A stretch of 64,000 bases of DNA from Terriglobia bacterium (GCA_020072585.1 JAIQGL010000003.1:1-64000), one strand, 5' to 3'; counted from the first letter of the stretch, positions 41,871 to 51,585 are shown. Notes: generated by a model not told the origin, from the sequence alone. Program-made: numbers and translations.

Positions 41871-44615
41871 ATGAGCGTGACGCCCCTTTCCAAACCCGAG
41901 ACCAAGGCAGCAACACAACCGCAGCCAGGAAACCAGTATGTATTCTTTTTTGGCGCTGGAAAAGCCGACGGCAACGGCAAGATGAAGGACGAGCTGGGCG
42001 GCAAGGGCGCCGGCCTGGCGGAGATGACCAACGCCGGACTGCCGGTGCCTCCTGGTTTTACCATCCAGACCACCGCATGCCGGGAGTTCATGAAGACCAG
42101 CAAGGTCTCGGACACTCTGGAGCGGGAGACGGCGGCGGCGCTGGCCCGGCTGGAAGAGCTGCAAAAACAAAAATTGGGCGTGGGCGAGAACCCGCTGCTG
42201 GTGAGCGTGCGCTCGGGCGCAAAGTTCTCCATGCCGGGGATGATGGACACAATCCTCAACCTGGGCCTGAACGATGAGAGCGTGCAGGCGCTGGCGCGCA
42301 AGAGCGGCAACGAACGCTTTGCTTATGATTCCTATCGCCGCCTGATCCAGATGTACGGCAACGTGGTGCTGGATATTCCCAAGCACGCGTTCGAAGAAGT
42401 CTTCGACGGGCAGAAACATAAGCGCGGCGTGAAACTTGATACCGAGCTTACCGCTGCCGACCTGAAAGAAGTCATTGCACAATATAAGGATGTGGTGCGC
42501 AAGCACACAGGGCGCGATTTTCCCCAGAAACCGCTGGAGCAGCTCACGGGCGCGCGGGATGCCGTTTTCCGCTCATGGAACAACGATCGCGCCAAGGTCT
42601 ACCGCCGCATCAACAATATCTCTGACGATCTGGGCACGGCGGTCAACGTGCAAGCCATGGTCTTCGGCAACCTGGGCGAGACCAGCGGCACGGGTGTGGG
42701 CTTTACGCGCAATCCGGCGAACGGGGACAAAGAATTTTATGGCGAGTTCCTGATGAACGCCCAGGGCGAGGACGTGGTTTCAGGCGTACGCACTCCGGTC
42801 CACATCAGCGAGTTGCAGAAGCTGATGCCGCAGGTTTATGACCAGCTTCGGGACATCACGTCGCGCCTGGAAAAGCATTATCGCGACCTACAGGACTTTG
42901 AGTTCACGATCCAGGAAGGCCGCTTGTACATGTTGCAGACGCGCAACGGCAAGCGCACCGGGCGCGCCGCCGTCCGCGTGGCCCTGGACATGGTGAAGGA
43001 AGGCCTGATCAAGCCGGAAGAAGCCATCTTCCGCGTGGAGCCAAACCAGCTTTATGACTTTCTGGTGCCCAGCCTCGACGAAAGAGGTGGCGACGCGGAG
43101 GTGATTGCCAAGGGGCTGCCCGCATCTCCGGGGGCCGCGGTGGGACGGATTGTTTTCACGGCCAATGATGCCGTAAAGGCTGCCGGTCCCAACACGCAGA
43201 AGAACCCGGTGATCCTGGTGCGCGGCGAGACCACGCCGGAAGATATTCACGGCATGGAAGTAGCGGTTGGCATTCTTACCTCTCGCGGAGGCATGACCAG
43301 CCACGCGGCAGTGGTCACGCGCGGCATGGGCAAGTGTTGCGTCGCTGGCGCGGGCGAGATCGAAGTGGATGAGAAGAAGAAGGTCATGCGCGTCGGCTCA
43401 CTGACTCTCAAAGAAGGCGACTGGATTTCGCTGGACGGCACCACGGGCCGCGTGATCAAAGGACAGCTGGGCACGGTTGCCGCCAAGCCGGACGATCCTG
43501 ACCTGCAAACGTTGCTCAAATGGTCTGAGCCATTCCGTAAGCTGGGCGTGCGAGCGAATGCGGATATCCCGCGTGACGCTGTTGCCGCGCGCAGCTTTGG
43601 CGCGGAAGGCATTGGACTGTGCCGAACCGAGCACATGTTCTTTGCCGAGGACCGGATCGGACACATGCGCGCGATGATCCTGGCGCGCACGGAAGGCGAA
43701 CGCAAAGCCGAAATCGCAAAGCTGCTGCCGATGCAGCGCGAGGATTTTGAAGGCGTGTTCAAGGCGATGGACGGCTTTCCGGTGACGGTCCGCCTGCTGG
43801 ATCCGCCGCTGCATGAGTTCCTGCCGCGCCGCGAAGAATTGATGGTGGAGATTGCGCAGCTGGAGATCAAAGATCCAAAGTCACCGCGGTTGAAGGAAGC
43901 GCACGAGCTGCTGCGCCGCGTGGAAGAGCTCCATGAATTGAATCCCATGCTGGGGCATCGCGGCTGCCGTCTCGGCATCACCTATCCTGAGATTTCCGAG
44001 ATGCAGGCGCGCGCGATTTTTGAAGCGGCCGTGAATGTATCCAAGGCGGGCGTGAAAGTTTTTCCTGAAGTCATGATCCCGCTCGTGGGCATGATGAAGG
44101 AGATGGAGAATCAAAGCGCTATTATCCGGCGGGTTGCCGAACAGGTATTCAAGGAGAAGGGAACACGCGTGGAATACATGGTGGGAACCATGATCGAACT
44201 GCCGCGGGCCTGCAGCGTGGCCGATCAGATTGCCAGCGACGCGGAGTTCTTCAGCTTCGGCACCAACGACCTGACGCAAACCGCGTACGGCTTTTCACGC
44301 GACGACATCAGCAAATTCCTGCCCGCCTATATCGAGCGGGGCATCCTGAAGAGCGATCCATTTGCCACCATCGACCAAGAAGGTGTGGGAGAGCTGATGG
44401 AGATTGCGGTGAAGAAAGGCCGCAAGACCCGTCCGGCGTTGAAGATCGGGATTTGCGGCGAGCACGGCGGCGATCCGGCGTCGGTGGAGTTCTGCCACAA
44501 GCTGGGCTTGAACTACGTTTCCTGCTCGCCCTACCGCGTGCTGACCGCACGACTGGCCGCGGCGCAAGCAGCGGCAGCGGAAGAGTTGAAGACAGAGGGC
44601 GGAAGAACGAAGTAA
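41871..44615 (+). CDS. ppdK: Pyruvate, phosphate dikinase
   Basis: Interconverts pyruvate, ATP and phosphate with phosphoenolpyruvate, AMP and pyrophosphate. The 914-residue protein has the N-terminal ATP-grasp domain (YVFFFGAGKADGNGKMKDELGGKGAGLAEM; SVRSGAKFSMPGMMDTILNLGLN), the phosphohistidine domain with catalytic His in GGMTSHAAVVTRGMGKCCVAGAG, and the C-terminal TIM barrel (GLCRTEHMFF; HEFLPRREELM; NPMLGHRGCRLGI; FFSFGTNDLTQTAYGFSRDD; ICGEHGGDPASVEF). The length fits the family. The start has no perfect ribosome site but AGGA-like text is near. Confidence 0.97.
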   Translation: MSVTPLSKPETKAATQPQPGNQYVFFFGAGKADGNGKMKDELGGKGAGLAEMTNAGLPVPPGFTIQTTACREFMKTSKVSDTLERETAAALARLEELQKQKLGVGENPLLVSVRSGAKFSMPGMMDTILNLGLNDESVQALARKSGNERFAYDSYRRLIQMYGNVVLDIPKHAFEEVFDGQKHKRGVKLDTELTAADLKEVIAQYKDVVRKHTGRDFPQKPLEQLTGARDAVFRSWNNDRAKVYRRINNISDDLGTAVNVQAMVFGNLGETSGTGVGFTRNPANGDKEFYGEFLMNAQGEDVVSGVRTPVHISELQKLMPQVYDQLRDITSRLEKHYRDLQDFEFTIQEGRLYMLQTRNGKRTGRAAVRVALDMVKEGLIKPEEAIFRVEPNQLYDFLVPSLDERGGDAEVIAKGLPASPGAAVGRIVFTANDAVKAAGPNTQKNPVILVRGETTPEDIHGMEVAVGILTSRGGMTSHAAVVTRGMGKCCVAGAGEIEVDEKKKVMRVGSLTLKEGDWISLDGTTGRVIKGQLGTVAAKPDDPDLQTLLKWSEPFRKLGVRANADIPRDAVAARSFGAEGIGLCRTEHMFFAEDRIGHMRAMILARTEGERKAEIAKLLPMQREDFEGVFKAMDGFPVTVRLLDPPLHEFLPRREELMVEIAQLEIKDPKSPRLKEAHELLRRVEELHELNPMLGHRGCRLGITYPEISEMQARAIFEAAVNVSKAGVKVFPEVMIPLVGMMKEMENQSAIIRRVAEQVFKEKGTRVEYMVGTMIELPRACSVADQIASDAEFFSFGTNDLTQTAYGFSRDDISKFLPAYIERGILKSDPFATIDQEGVGELMEIAVKKGRKTRPALKIGICGEHGGDPASVEFCHKLGLNYVSCSPYRVLTARLAAAQAAAAEELKTEGGRTK

Positions 44616-44620
44616 TCCTG

Positions 44621-44702
44621 CAAAACCTTGAAACACAGGGGAACAGAGGATTCAATTCCAATTTCTCTGCTTCCTCTGTTCCTCTGTGTTGCAAAGGTTT
44701 TG
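44621..44702. terminator. Long inverted repeat serving as bidirectional terminator
   Basis: CAAAACCTTG-AAACACAGGGGAACAGAGGA is matched in inverse by TCCTCTGTTCCTCTGTGTT-GCAAAGGTTTTG. The arms are about 30 bp with few mismatches and a 20-base loop. It lies between the convergent ppdK and the gene at 44706. The text resembles dispersed ACACAGAGG-type repeats, here inverted. Confidence 0.7.
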
Positions 44703-44705
44703 GGT

Positions 44706-45308
44706 TTACTGCACCTTTTGCAATCGTTCAATCAGCTTCTGGGCCAGATTGTCTTCTGATTCTGACCACAGCACGCGGCCGCTGATGCCGCAGTTTTTCT
44801 CCACGGCGCTGGTAAAGTTGACCAGCTTGTGCACGTTGGCTTTGATCCGCTGCTCCAGGATGGTGGTGAAGTCAACTTCCTCAAAGAGGAATGGAGCGTC
44901 CAGGCCGAAATCCACCTGAATGTGGCCGTTCTGCTGGAAGGCCGCATCATCGAATTCCGTCCCGAAAGCGATGAATTTCACGGTCTGCGGGCGCAGGACC
45001 CAGGTTTCATCAAGGTCGCCTTCTTTTTCCGGGACCCATAGGTCCCAGAGGACATCAAGCTCATAGGCATTGTCTTCATGCAGAAACTCGGCGGCAAGCG
45101 CCAGGGCCTGCTCGGGAGTGGCGCGATCGTCAAACGTCTGCTCAAAGATAATGGGCTCTTCCCAGGAAACGCTGCGCACGGCCAGGTAGCCAACGCCTCC
45201 GCGCTGGGTGGAGAACGGGAACAGCTTCAGAACAGAGAGCAGGCGAGAGAGCATCTCCTGTTCGTGGAAGCTGGGAAACCAGATGCTTAGATAGAGACGG
45301 TCAGCCAT
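44706..45308 (-). CDS. Hypothetical protein, acidic and soluble
   Basis: The 200-residue protein starts MADRLYLSIWFPSFHEQEMLSRLLSVLKLFPFSTQRGGVGYLAVRS and contains VLWDLWVPEKEGDLDETWVLRPQTVKFIAFGTEFDD and a C-terminal helix (SEDNLAQKLIERLQKVQ). It has no signal peptide or membrane span. I associate it with a conserved acidobacterial protein of unknown function; no catalytic motif is visible. It is convergent with ppdK. Confidence 0.75.
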   Translation of the reverse strand: MADRLYLSIWFPSFHEQEMLSRLLSVLKLFPFSTQRGGVGYLAVRSVSWEEPIIFEQTFDDRATPEQALALAAEFLHEDNAYELDVLWDLWVPEKEGDLDETWVLRPQTVKFIAFGTEFDDAAFQQNGHIQVDFGLDAPFLFEEVDFTTILEQRIKANVHKLVNFTSAVEKNCGISGRVLWSESEDNLAQKLIERLQKVQ

Positions 45309-45438
45309 ATTCGCGAAACGTTATTGTAATCTTAGATGCCCGAGTTATGCATAAGACTCAGCGCGGAGCCAGGCAGGTACCGGAGTGTTTGCCTTGCAGG
45401 CGCGCAATCGCCTAAAGTACTAAGTGCGGAGGTTAAGG

Positions 45439-45987
45439 ATGCGTAGTATCGGGCACTGGGCTGTCTTTACTGTTGCGATACTTATCTGGACGGCAGGCGC
45501 AGTGCCTTCTTATGGGCAGCAACCGGCAGAGAAGAAGCCAGCGATTGAAACGCCCTCCATGCGGCTGGCCTCGGCAAGAAACGTATTCATTAACCGCACA
45601 CATGGCAGCCGGATCCCCTTTGAAACCATAAGGTCCACCATTGAAGGTTGGGGAAGGTTTACGCTGGTGGAGACGCCAGACAAAGCCGACCTTCTTATTG
45701 AAATTGCCTCCACCGGAGATTCGGGTGTTCAGGTTTCCAGTTCGTCAAAGGTTTCGCCAGAGAGCGGACAAGAGGAAAAATCCACCTCCACGCGGAAGGA
45801 CATCTCGCCGACTGACGTAAAGATGGTTGTGTCTGACGCCCGCAACAAGCGTGTACTCTGGATCGCTACGGAGAGCGTCAAGTTTGCCATGAAGGAGAAG
45901 GCCAAGGAGAACAATCTGGTGGAAGCTGCTGAACGCCTGGCGTCAAAGTTCCATGACCGGCTGGAGCCGCCTCCGCCGGCAAAATAG
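45439..45987 (+). CDS. Secreted hypothetical protein
   Basis: The 182-residue precursor has a signal peptide (SIGHWAVFTVAILIWTAGAVPSYG) and a mature domain with SARNVFINRTHGSRIPFETIRSTIEGWGRFTLVETPDKADLLIEIAS, a Ser-rich stretch, and VKMVVSDARNKRVLWIATESVKFAMKEKAKENNLVEAAERLASKFHDRL. The ADLLIEI and VSDARNKRVLW elements recall the DUF4136/LpoB-like lipoprotein folds, but it has no lipobox Cys. GGAGG lies six bases before the ATG at 45439. Confidence 0.75.
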   Translation: MRSIGHWAVFTVAILIWTAGAVPSYGQQPAEKKPAIETPSMRLASARNVFINRTHGSRIPFETIRSTIEGWGRFTLVETPDKADLLIEIASTGDSGVQVSSSSKVSPESGQEEKSTSTRKDISPTDVKMVVSDARNKRVLWIATESVKFAMKEKAKENNLVEAAERLASKFHDRLEPPPPAK

Positions 45988-46108
45988 AATTTTCTTATCC
46001 AGGGCGGTCTCTCTCCAATTTTGCGATCAAAAAATAAATTTGTGCTAATCCAGCATTCATGCGGTTAAATCGCACAACCCTGCTGAATGTAGCTGAATCT
46101 CATCTCTT

Positions 46109-48751
46109 GTGCGCCACTCATGCTCCCTTGCGCTTCGAGGGGCTGCCTTCGTCCTACTTCTGTTGTTTGTTGTTGCAGTAGCAGTACGCAGTAACGCCCA
46201 AGCCTCCACCCAGGGCCAATGGTCAACGGTCGCCAACTGGCCAACTCGAGCCGTGCATATCACTCTATTGTCAGACGGCCGCGTCTTTTTCATTTCTTAT
46301 TACGCTGAATCGCTGCAGCCGCACCTCTGGGACCCTGTCAGCAACACCTTTACCACAACGGCAGCCTCCAGCTATGCCCTGTTCTGTAGCGGACACACCA
46401 CTCTTGCTGACGGACGCGTGCTGTTGGCCGGCGGCCATGTTGCTGACTACGTGGGCTATACGCATGCCGTAATTTATGATCCGGCAAACAACGTCTTTAC
46501 CTCTCTGCCAGACATGAACGCTGCGCGCTGGTATCCAACGGCCACAACTCTTTCCAATGGCGATGTGCTGTTGGTCTCCGGGGACATTAATTCGAACACC
46601 AATGTCAATCCGCTGCCGCAGGTGTTTCAGTTTTCCACTCATACCTGGCGCAATCTCACGTCGGCACAGCTTGCATTGCCTCTTTATCCCAATATGCTGG
46701 TGGCGCCGAATGGCAAAGTATTCAATGCCGGGCCCAGCCGCCAAACGCGTTATTTGGATACAACTGGAACAGGCGCATGGAGCAATGTTGCGGTGCTGAA
46801 CTTCACTGGCTTTCGCGACTATGGGCCGGCAGTGATGTATGACGCCGGCAAGGTAGCGGTCTTTGGCGGCGCCGATCCGCCGACGGCGACAGCCGAGGTG
46901 ATCGATCTGAATGCGGCCACGCCAGCATGGAAGTCTACCAGCAGCATGCACTTCCCGCGCCGCCAGCACAATGCAGTGGTCCTGCCGGACGGCAAGGTGT
47001 TCATTGTCGGTGGAAGCAGTGCAGGCGGGTTTGATACTTCCACCTCGCCGGTTCTGCCCACGGAGATGTGGGACCCCGCCACCGGCCAATTTACCGTGAT
47101 GGCCAGCATTGCCAAATATCGCGGGTACCACTCAACGGCGTTGCTGTTGCCGGACGGGCGTGTGCTCTCCGCTGGAGGCAATGTCGGCGGGGCCAATGCC
47201 CAACTCTTCTCGCCACCTTATCTATTTGCGGGAGCGCGCCCAGCCATCGCTTCCGCGCCAACCAGCGCGGGTTACGGACAAACGATATTTGTCGGTTCGC
47301 CCGATGCAGCTTCCGTGAGCAAGGTGACTTTGTTGCGCGAAGCCTCAGTGACGCACACCAACAACATGAGTCAGGGTTTCTTATCTCTAAGATTTACTCA
47401 GACCAGCACAGGGTTGAACGTGGTGCTGCCGGCCAGTGCGAATCTGGCTCCGCCGGGCTATTACATGTTGTTCATCCTGAACGGCACTGGCGTGCCTTCG
47501 GTCGGTCACATCATTCAGATTTCTTCTTCCGCCGCCGCCGTCGGCACTGTAACCGGCAAGGTCACCAACACAGCGGGTGCGCCGATCCTGGGCGCATCAG
47601 TTTCTTCCGGAGGCAATGGCGCGGTTACCGGCGCCGATGGCGCTTATACCTTACAGGTGCCTACGGGATCAGCAACTCTTACGGCGGCTCTTTCCGGATA
47701 TCAGAGTGCTTCAGAGACGGTGAGCGTTACCGCGGGAGCGAGCACGCAAGCCGCGACCCTGCAAATCCAGCCGGTAAATCCCGGGAACGTGACTGGCCGG
47801 GTCGCAGACAGCAGTGGCGCAGCGCTTGCCGGAGCTTCGATCAATGCCCATGGCTTGAGCGCGCTCAGCGCCGCCGACGGCAGTTATGCCCTCAACAATC
47901 TGCCCGCGGGTCAAACCACAATCGCCGCTTCGCTCACCGGGTTCCAGTCAGGATCGGCGGCGGTTACCGTTGTTGCAGCCGCAACTTCGGTGGCGCCCAC
48001 TATCATTCTGGTTTCCGGCAGCGGGTCCATCACCGGAACCGTGAAGAGCTCTTCTGGCGCGGCGATCGCCGGCGCGTCGGTTGGATTTGGCGGGGGCACA
48101 GCCACCACCAACGCGTCCGGCGTTTACTCGCTCACGGGCGTTCCCGTGGGGACCGTGCAGTTGGTGGCTTCAGCGACAGGATTCTCAAGCGTTACGCAGA
48201 ACGTGACTGTGAATAGCGGCGCCACGACGACCGCAAATTTTACCCTCGCAGCGGCCTCCGGTGGCGGAACCGTGACCGGCAAAGTCACCAACATCTCTAA
48301 TGGCGCTGTCCTGGCCTCGGCTACCGTCAGTTGGAGTGGCGGATCCACCACCACCAACACCAGCGGAATTTACACGCTGACCAATGTCGCCGCCGGAAAC
48401 CAGAACATCACGGCTACGAAAACTGGATATCTAAACCGCACTGGCACGGCGGCTGTGACCGCGGGGGCAACCAGCACTCTCAATCTTCAACTCGCCACGG
48501 CAGGAAAGATCACCGCAAAGGTCGTCACGGCAAGCGGGGCCGTAGTCAGCGGAGCTACCGTGACGATCAAGGGCGGCGTTATCGCCACCGCGGTAACCGG
48601 CGCTACCAGCACAACGGGCATATTCACAACCAACTGGATTCCCATTGGGACGTACACGGTCACCGTGGCCAAGACGGGACACACAACGCAAAGCAAGTCG
48701 ACAACTGTCACCAGCGGCGTGACCACCTCGCTCACGTTCACCGCCTTCTAG
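46109..48751 (+). CDS. Secreted galactose/glyoxal oxidase-like protein with five carboxypeptidase-regulatory repeats
   Basis: The 880-residue precursor has a signal peptide (about 1-30), a seven-bladed kelch domain (about 40-370) and a DUF1929-type C-terminal domain (about 370-475). Residues matching a copper-radical active site are present: Cys93 (LFCSG), Tyr142 (ARWYPT), Tyr340-His341 (RGYHST) and His416 (VTHTNN), in the order of glyoxal oxidase Cys70/Tyr135/Tyr377-His378/His471. Five Ala/Gly/Thr-rich repeats of about 80 residues (VTGKVTN..GAPILGASV..) follow. It may oxidise an alcohol, aldehyde or glycan outside the cell. Translation starts at GTG, without a strong ribosome site. Confidence 0.85.
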   Translation: MRHSCSLALRGAAFVLLLLFVVAVAVRSNAQASTQGQWSTVANWPTRAVHITLLSDGRVFFISYYAESLQPHLWDPVSNTFTTTAASSYALFCSGHTTLADGRVLLAGGHVADYVGYTHAVIYDPANNVFTSLPDMNAARWYPTATTLSNGDVLLVSGDINSNTNVNPLPQVFQFSTHTWRNLTSAQLALPLYPNMLVAPNGKVFNAGPSRQTRYLDTTGTGAWSNVAVLNFTGFRDYGPAVMYDAGKVAVFGGADPPTATAEVIDLNAATPAWKSTSSMHFPRRQHNAVVLPDGKVFIVGGSSAGGFDTSTSPVLPTEMWDPATGQFTVMASIAKYRGYHSTALLLPDGRVLSAGGNVGGANAQLFSPPYLFAGARPAIASAPTSAGYGQTIFVGSPDAASVSKVTLLREASVTHTNNMSQGFLSLRFTQTSTGLNVVLPASANLAPPGYYMLFILNGTGVPSVGHIIQISSSAAAVGTVTGKVTNTAGAPILGASVSSGGNGAVTGADGAYTLQVPTGSATLTAALSGYQSASETVSVTAGASTQAATLQIQPVNPGNVTGRVADSSGAALAGASINAHGLSALSAADGSYALNNLPAGQTTIAASLTGFQSGSAAVTVVAAATSVAPTIILVSGSGSITGTVKSSSGAAIAGASVGFGGGTATTNASGVYSLTGVPVGTVQLVASATGFSSVTQNVTVNSGATTTANFTLAAASGGGTVTGKVTNISNGAVLASATVSWSGGSTTTNTSGIYTLTNVAAGNQNITATKTGYLNRTGTAAVTAGATSTLNLQLATAGKITAKVVTASGAVVSGATVTIKGGVIATAVTGATSTTGIFTTNWIPIGTYTVTVAKTGHTTQSKSTTVTSGVTTSLTFTAF

Positions 48752-48761
48752 GAGAGATGCA

Positions 48762-49817
48762 ATGACGCGCAGCCAGACCATCCAACTGTTCATGATCGCT
48801 TCGATCATTTGTTTTCTGGCGGGTGGCGCTCGCGCGCAGACATACATTGCGATTGATCTGGGCACCCTGCGCGCCGGCAGCGCTCGCGTGCATGGTGTGA
48901 ATGCGTCAGGGCAAGTCGCAGGCGCATCCGGGCATCCGCATGGCGCCGAGACGCATGCGTTTTTCTGGGAACAACGCGGCGGCATGCGTGATCTGGGCAC
49001 TCTTCCCGGAGGCGACTACAGCGCTGCTTTCGCGATCAATGATTCCGGCGTGGTCGTGGGCACATCCAACACCTCCACCAGCATGCACGCCTTCTCCTGG
49101 ACTCCCAGCCAAGGCCTTCACGATCTTGGGACCTTGCCCGGCGCTGACGCCAGTTCTGCATTTTCCATCAATAACCGTGGCCAGATTGCAGGCGCCTCTG
49201 GCGCGCATGCGGCGCTGTGGACGAGCGGCGCGATCCAGGACCTGGGCTCTCTCGGCGGCCAGACCAGCGAGGCACATGCCGTGAACAATCTGGGTGTTGT
49301 CGTCGGCGTTTCAGACACCTTCTCAAGCCCGCATGCGTTTCTATGGAAAGACGGAGCCATGCAGGACCTTGGTACTCTGCCCGGCGATATCAGCAGCCGC
49401 GCAGACCACATCAATGACAATGGAATGGTTGTCGGCGCGTCCCAGGGCAGCGGAGGTGTGCGCGCTTTTATCTGGACCAGCTCCGCCGGAATCGAAGCTC
49501 TGGATTCAAATCCCTCCGGCGTCTATAGCGAAGCTTTTGACGTCAACAACGCGGGGCAAGTGGTTGGTGAGGTGGCTACTGCTCTTGGAACCAGGGCGTT
49601 TCTCTGGACCAGCCAGCAGGGGCTCATCGACCTGAATGAGTCCGTCGCCAACCTTCCCGGAAACGTCGTACTGACCGGCGCTTTTTCTATCAATGACAAA
49701 GGACAGATCGTCGCATTTGGTCTTAAAAGCCCCAAGGTCAGCCGTCACCAGGAAATTACCGCTGATAGCCATGTCCATGCCGGTCCAACGCGGGTCTTTT
49801 TGCTCACACCACAGTGA
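48762..49817 (+). CDS. Secreted HAF-repeat protein
   Basis: The 351-residue precursor has a signal peptide (FMIASIICFLAGGARAQ) and about eight repeats with the HAF signature (THAFFWEQRGGMRDLGTLPGG, MHAFSWTPSQGLHDLGTLPGA, PHAFLWKDGAMQDLGTLPGD) alternating with INDSGVVVGTS-type turns. The HAF family forms an extracellular beta-propeller-like repeat of unknown function. The start is ten bases after the stop of the copper-oxidase-like gene with AGGAGAG before it, so the two are probably one unit. Confidence 0.92.
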   Translation: MTRSQTIQLFMIASIICFLAGGARAQTYIAIDLGTLRAGSARVHGVNASGQVAGASGHPHGAETHAFFWEQRGGMRDLGTLPGGDYSAAFAINDSGVVVGTSNTSTSMHAFSWTPSQGLHDLGTLPGADASSAFSINNRGQIAGASGAHAALWTSGAIQDLGSLGGQTSEAHAVNNLGVVVGVSDTFSSPHAFLWKDGAMQDLGTLPGDISSRADHINDNGMVVGASQGSGGVRAFIWTSSAGIEALDSNPSGVYSEAFDVNNAGQVVGEVATALGTRAFLWTSQQGLIDLNESVANLPGNVVLTGAFSINDKGQIVAFGLKSPKVSRHQEITADSHVHAGPTRVFLLTPQ

Positions 49818-49897
49818 CAGGGCGCATCGGTTACGGTTCCCGCCCATATTAGGCTGACGCACAAGCGAACAATGGATCGCCCGCGAGTTGGGTGGAA

Positions 49898-51382
49898 TTA
49901 TCGACCCGCCGAAGGCAACGGTTCCGCGAATTGCGCGCAGATGGCCTCAATTGAATCTGTATCCTTATACAGCTTCTTGGTGGCCGCGCAACCTTGTTCA
50001 CCGCCTGTGAGCAGCGTAGGACGTTTTTTGTCCTGCTCGGAATTGCTCTTGACTACTTGCTGCTTGAGCAGTTTTTTCATCTCCTCGAAAGCGGTCGTCT
50101 GGAGAATGGCTTGTTCCTTTTTCGGCAGGAAGCTGATTTCGCGCTTGGCGCGAACCATTCGATCATAGAAAACTGGATGAGTGCGAAACCAGCTTGCGCC
50201 AACAACGTTGCCTTCCTTACTTGCCATCTTGTCAAAAAACCTTATGAAGCCGCCTGGATCGTAGCCGGTCTTCCAGGCGTATTGGATTCCCAGCTGGTCT
50301 GCTTCTATCTCATAGTCGCGGTTCACCCCCAGCAAATTCAGGTTCAGAGCGAACCCTAGTCCATAGAAACCGTATTGGAGGGCGTAATACGTTCCAACAC
50401 CCCCAACTCCACCCGTAAGGACGATGGCCGCCACCTGTGCTGCCTGATAGAAAATTGACGAGATCATGGCTTTTTTCATCAGCTTGTAGCCATGCCTGGC
50501 AGCAATATGAGACATTTCATGCGCAAGGACGCCAGCCAGTTCCGATTCGTCGTCCGCGGCCTCCAGCAGGCCACGTTGTACGAACAGGAAGCCGCCCGGA
50601 AGAGCAAAGGCATTGACTTCCTTTGAGTCGAGGACGACAACTTTCAGCGGAATGAGCAGATCAGAATTCCCTGCTATGCGCAATGCAACCGTGTTCACAT
50701 AATCCTGAATCGCCTTATTGTCCAGTTCCGGAGGCATGGCGCTTTGTTGCTGCAATTCCCGAACCGCGTCCTGCCCGCGTTTGATGTCGTCCTTCTGGTC
50801 TTTTTCCATATCGCGAAATCCAATTTCGTTAACGTTGCTCCATCGGCGCGTGAGATACGTTTCCGATTTGATTTCCGCCTGGATTGATCGGAAGTCAGAT
50901 GGCCATTTTTCCAGCAGTTCAATCTTGGCGCGGCTATTGTCAAACGCAACCGGAATCAGTTGTTGCGTCAGCACGTCCGCCTGGGCTTTTGCGGAGCGCA
51001 GGTCCTGTATCTGGCAGTGGAGGTCATGGCGTTTGCCCTCCTCGATCTTATTTCCTAAACGTTTGAGCTCCGCCAGCCGATCGTCAGTCTGTGTTTCAAA
51101 TTTCTTGGCGGCGGCCTTTGCGTTCGTGGTGCAATAATCCTGGCTTTCCCGTACATGCTTGCGCATGGCCTCAAGGTCACTGGGACTCAGCTTCAGATCT
51201 GGCGCAGCGTCAAAGAGCTCATCGTACGGTTGTGCCAGTCTTTGCTGCATCTCGTCGTGAACTGCCGGAGCCAGCCCTAATTGCGGTGGCTTTGTGCGCT
51301 TTTGCGAGCAGCCAACGGCCAGGGTCAAGATTGACACTATCAAAAGGAACAGCTGAAAACGAGTACACTTTTTCGTGCGCAT
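49898..51382 (-). CDS. M48-family metalloprotease lipoprotein
   Basis: The protein of about 494 residues has a lipoprotein signal (FLLIVSILTLAVGC), a helical region with SPSDLEAMRKHVRESQD and long coiled-coil stretches (to about 250), and the M48 catalytic domain: LFVQRGLLEAADDESELAGVLAHEMSHIAARHG with HEMSH, and EIEADQLGIQYAWKTGYDPGGF carrying the third ligand Glu. A C-terminal domain follows. Related to BepA/YcaL-like outer-membrane quality-control proteases, but without TPRs in the usual place. The start is uncertain among ATGs at 51403, 51388 and 51382; AAAGG fits the last. Confidence 0.88.
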   Translation of the reverse strand: MRTKKCTRFQLFLLIVSILTLAVGCSQKRTKPPQLGLAPAVHDEMQQRLAQPYDELFDAAPDLKLSPSDLEAMRKHVRESQDYCTTNAKAAAKKFETQTDDRLAELKRLGNKIEEGKRHDLHCQIQDLRSAKAQADVLTQQLIPVAFDNSRAKIELLEKWPSDFRSIQAEIKSETYLTRRWSNVNEIGFRDMEKDQKDDIKRGQDAVRELQQQSAMPPELDNKAIQDYVNTVALRIAGNSDLLIPLKVVVLDSKEVNAFALPGGFLFVQRGLLEAADDESELAGVLAHEMSHIAARHGYKLMKKAMISSIFYQAAQVAAIVLTGGVGGVGTYYALQYGFYGLGFALNLNLLGVNRDYEIEADQLGIQYAWKTGYDPGGFIRFFDKMASKEGNVVGASWFRTHPVFYDRMVRAKREISFLPKKEQAILQTTAFEEMKKLLKQQVVKSNSEQDKKRPTLLTGGEQGCAATKKLYKDTDSIEAICAQFAEPLPSAGR

Positions 51383-51475
51383 TTTCATAGCCTTTAATCC
51401 CATCTAAGAATGACAGGAGAGCACACCTGGTGAAAGTGATATCCATCACGTTCGTAAGCCCCCGGCGGTGAGGGT

Positions 51476-51521
51476 TTGACCCTGATCAGTGTTATCCGTG
51501 TTTTATCAGCGATAAGGTTCG
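51476..51521 (-). repeat. Dispersed repeat, copy 4
   Basis: The reverse complement reads GAACCTTATCGCTGATAAAA then CACGGATAACACTGATCAGGG, matching the family at 747-795, 908-955 and 1631-1668. Confidence 0.55.
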
Positions 51522-51550
51522 CCCCTTGAGTACTTAAGTTCGACCTAAAA

Positions 51551-51568
51551 TTTAAAGTGCGCTTTAAA
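51551..51568. promoter_or_regulatory. Inverted repeat before microprotein gene 1
   Basis: TTTAAAG-TGCG-CTTTAAA is a 7-bp inverted repeat about 18 bp upstream of the TTGACA box at 51586, where an operator or AT-rich activating element might sit. Confidence 0.4.
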
Positions 51569-51585
51569 AAATTGTGCAAAAAGGC

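Noticed and set aside
47068-48216. 382-codon frame overlapping the oxidase-like gene on the same strand
   Set aside because: It is the shifted reading of Ala/Gly/Thr-rich repeats, rich in Arg/Gly/Ser with no ribosome site or motif.
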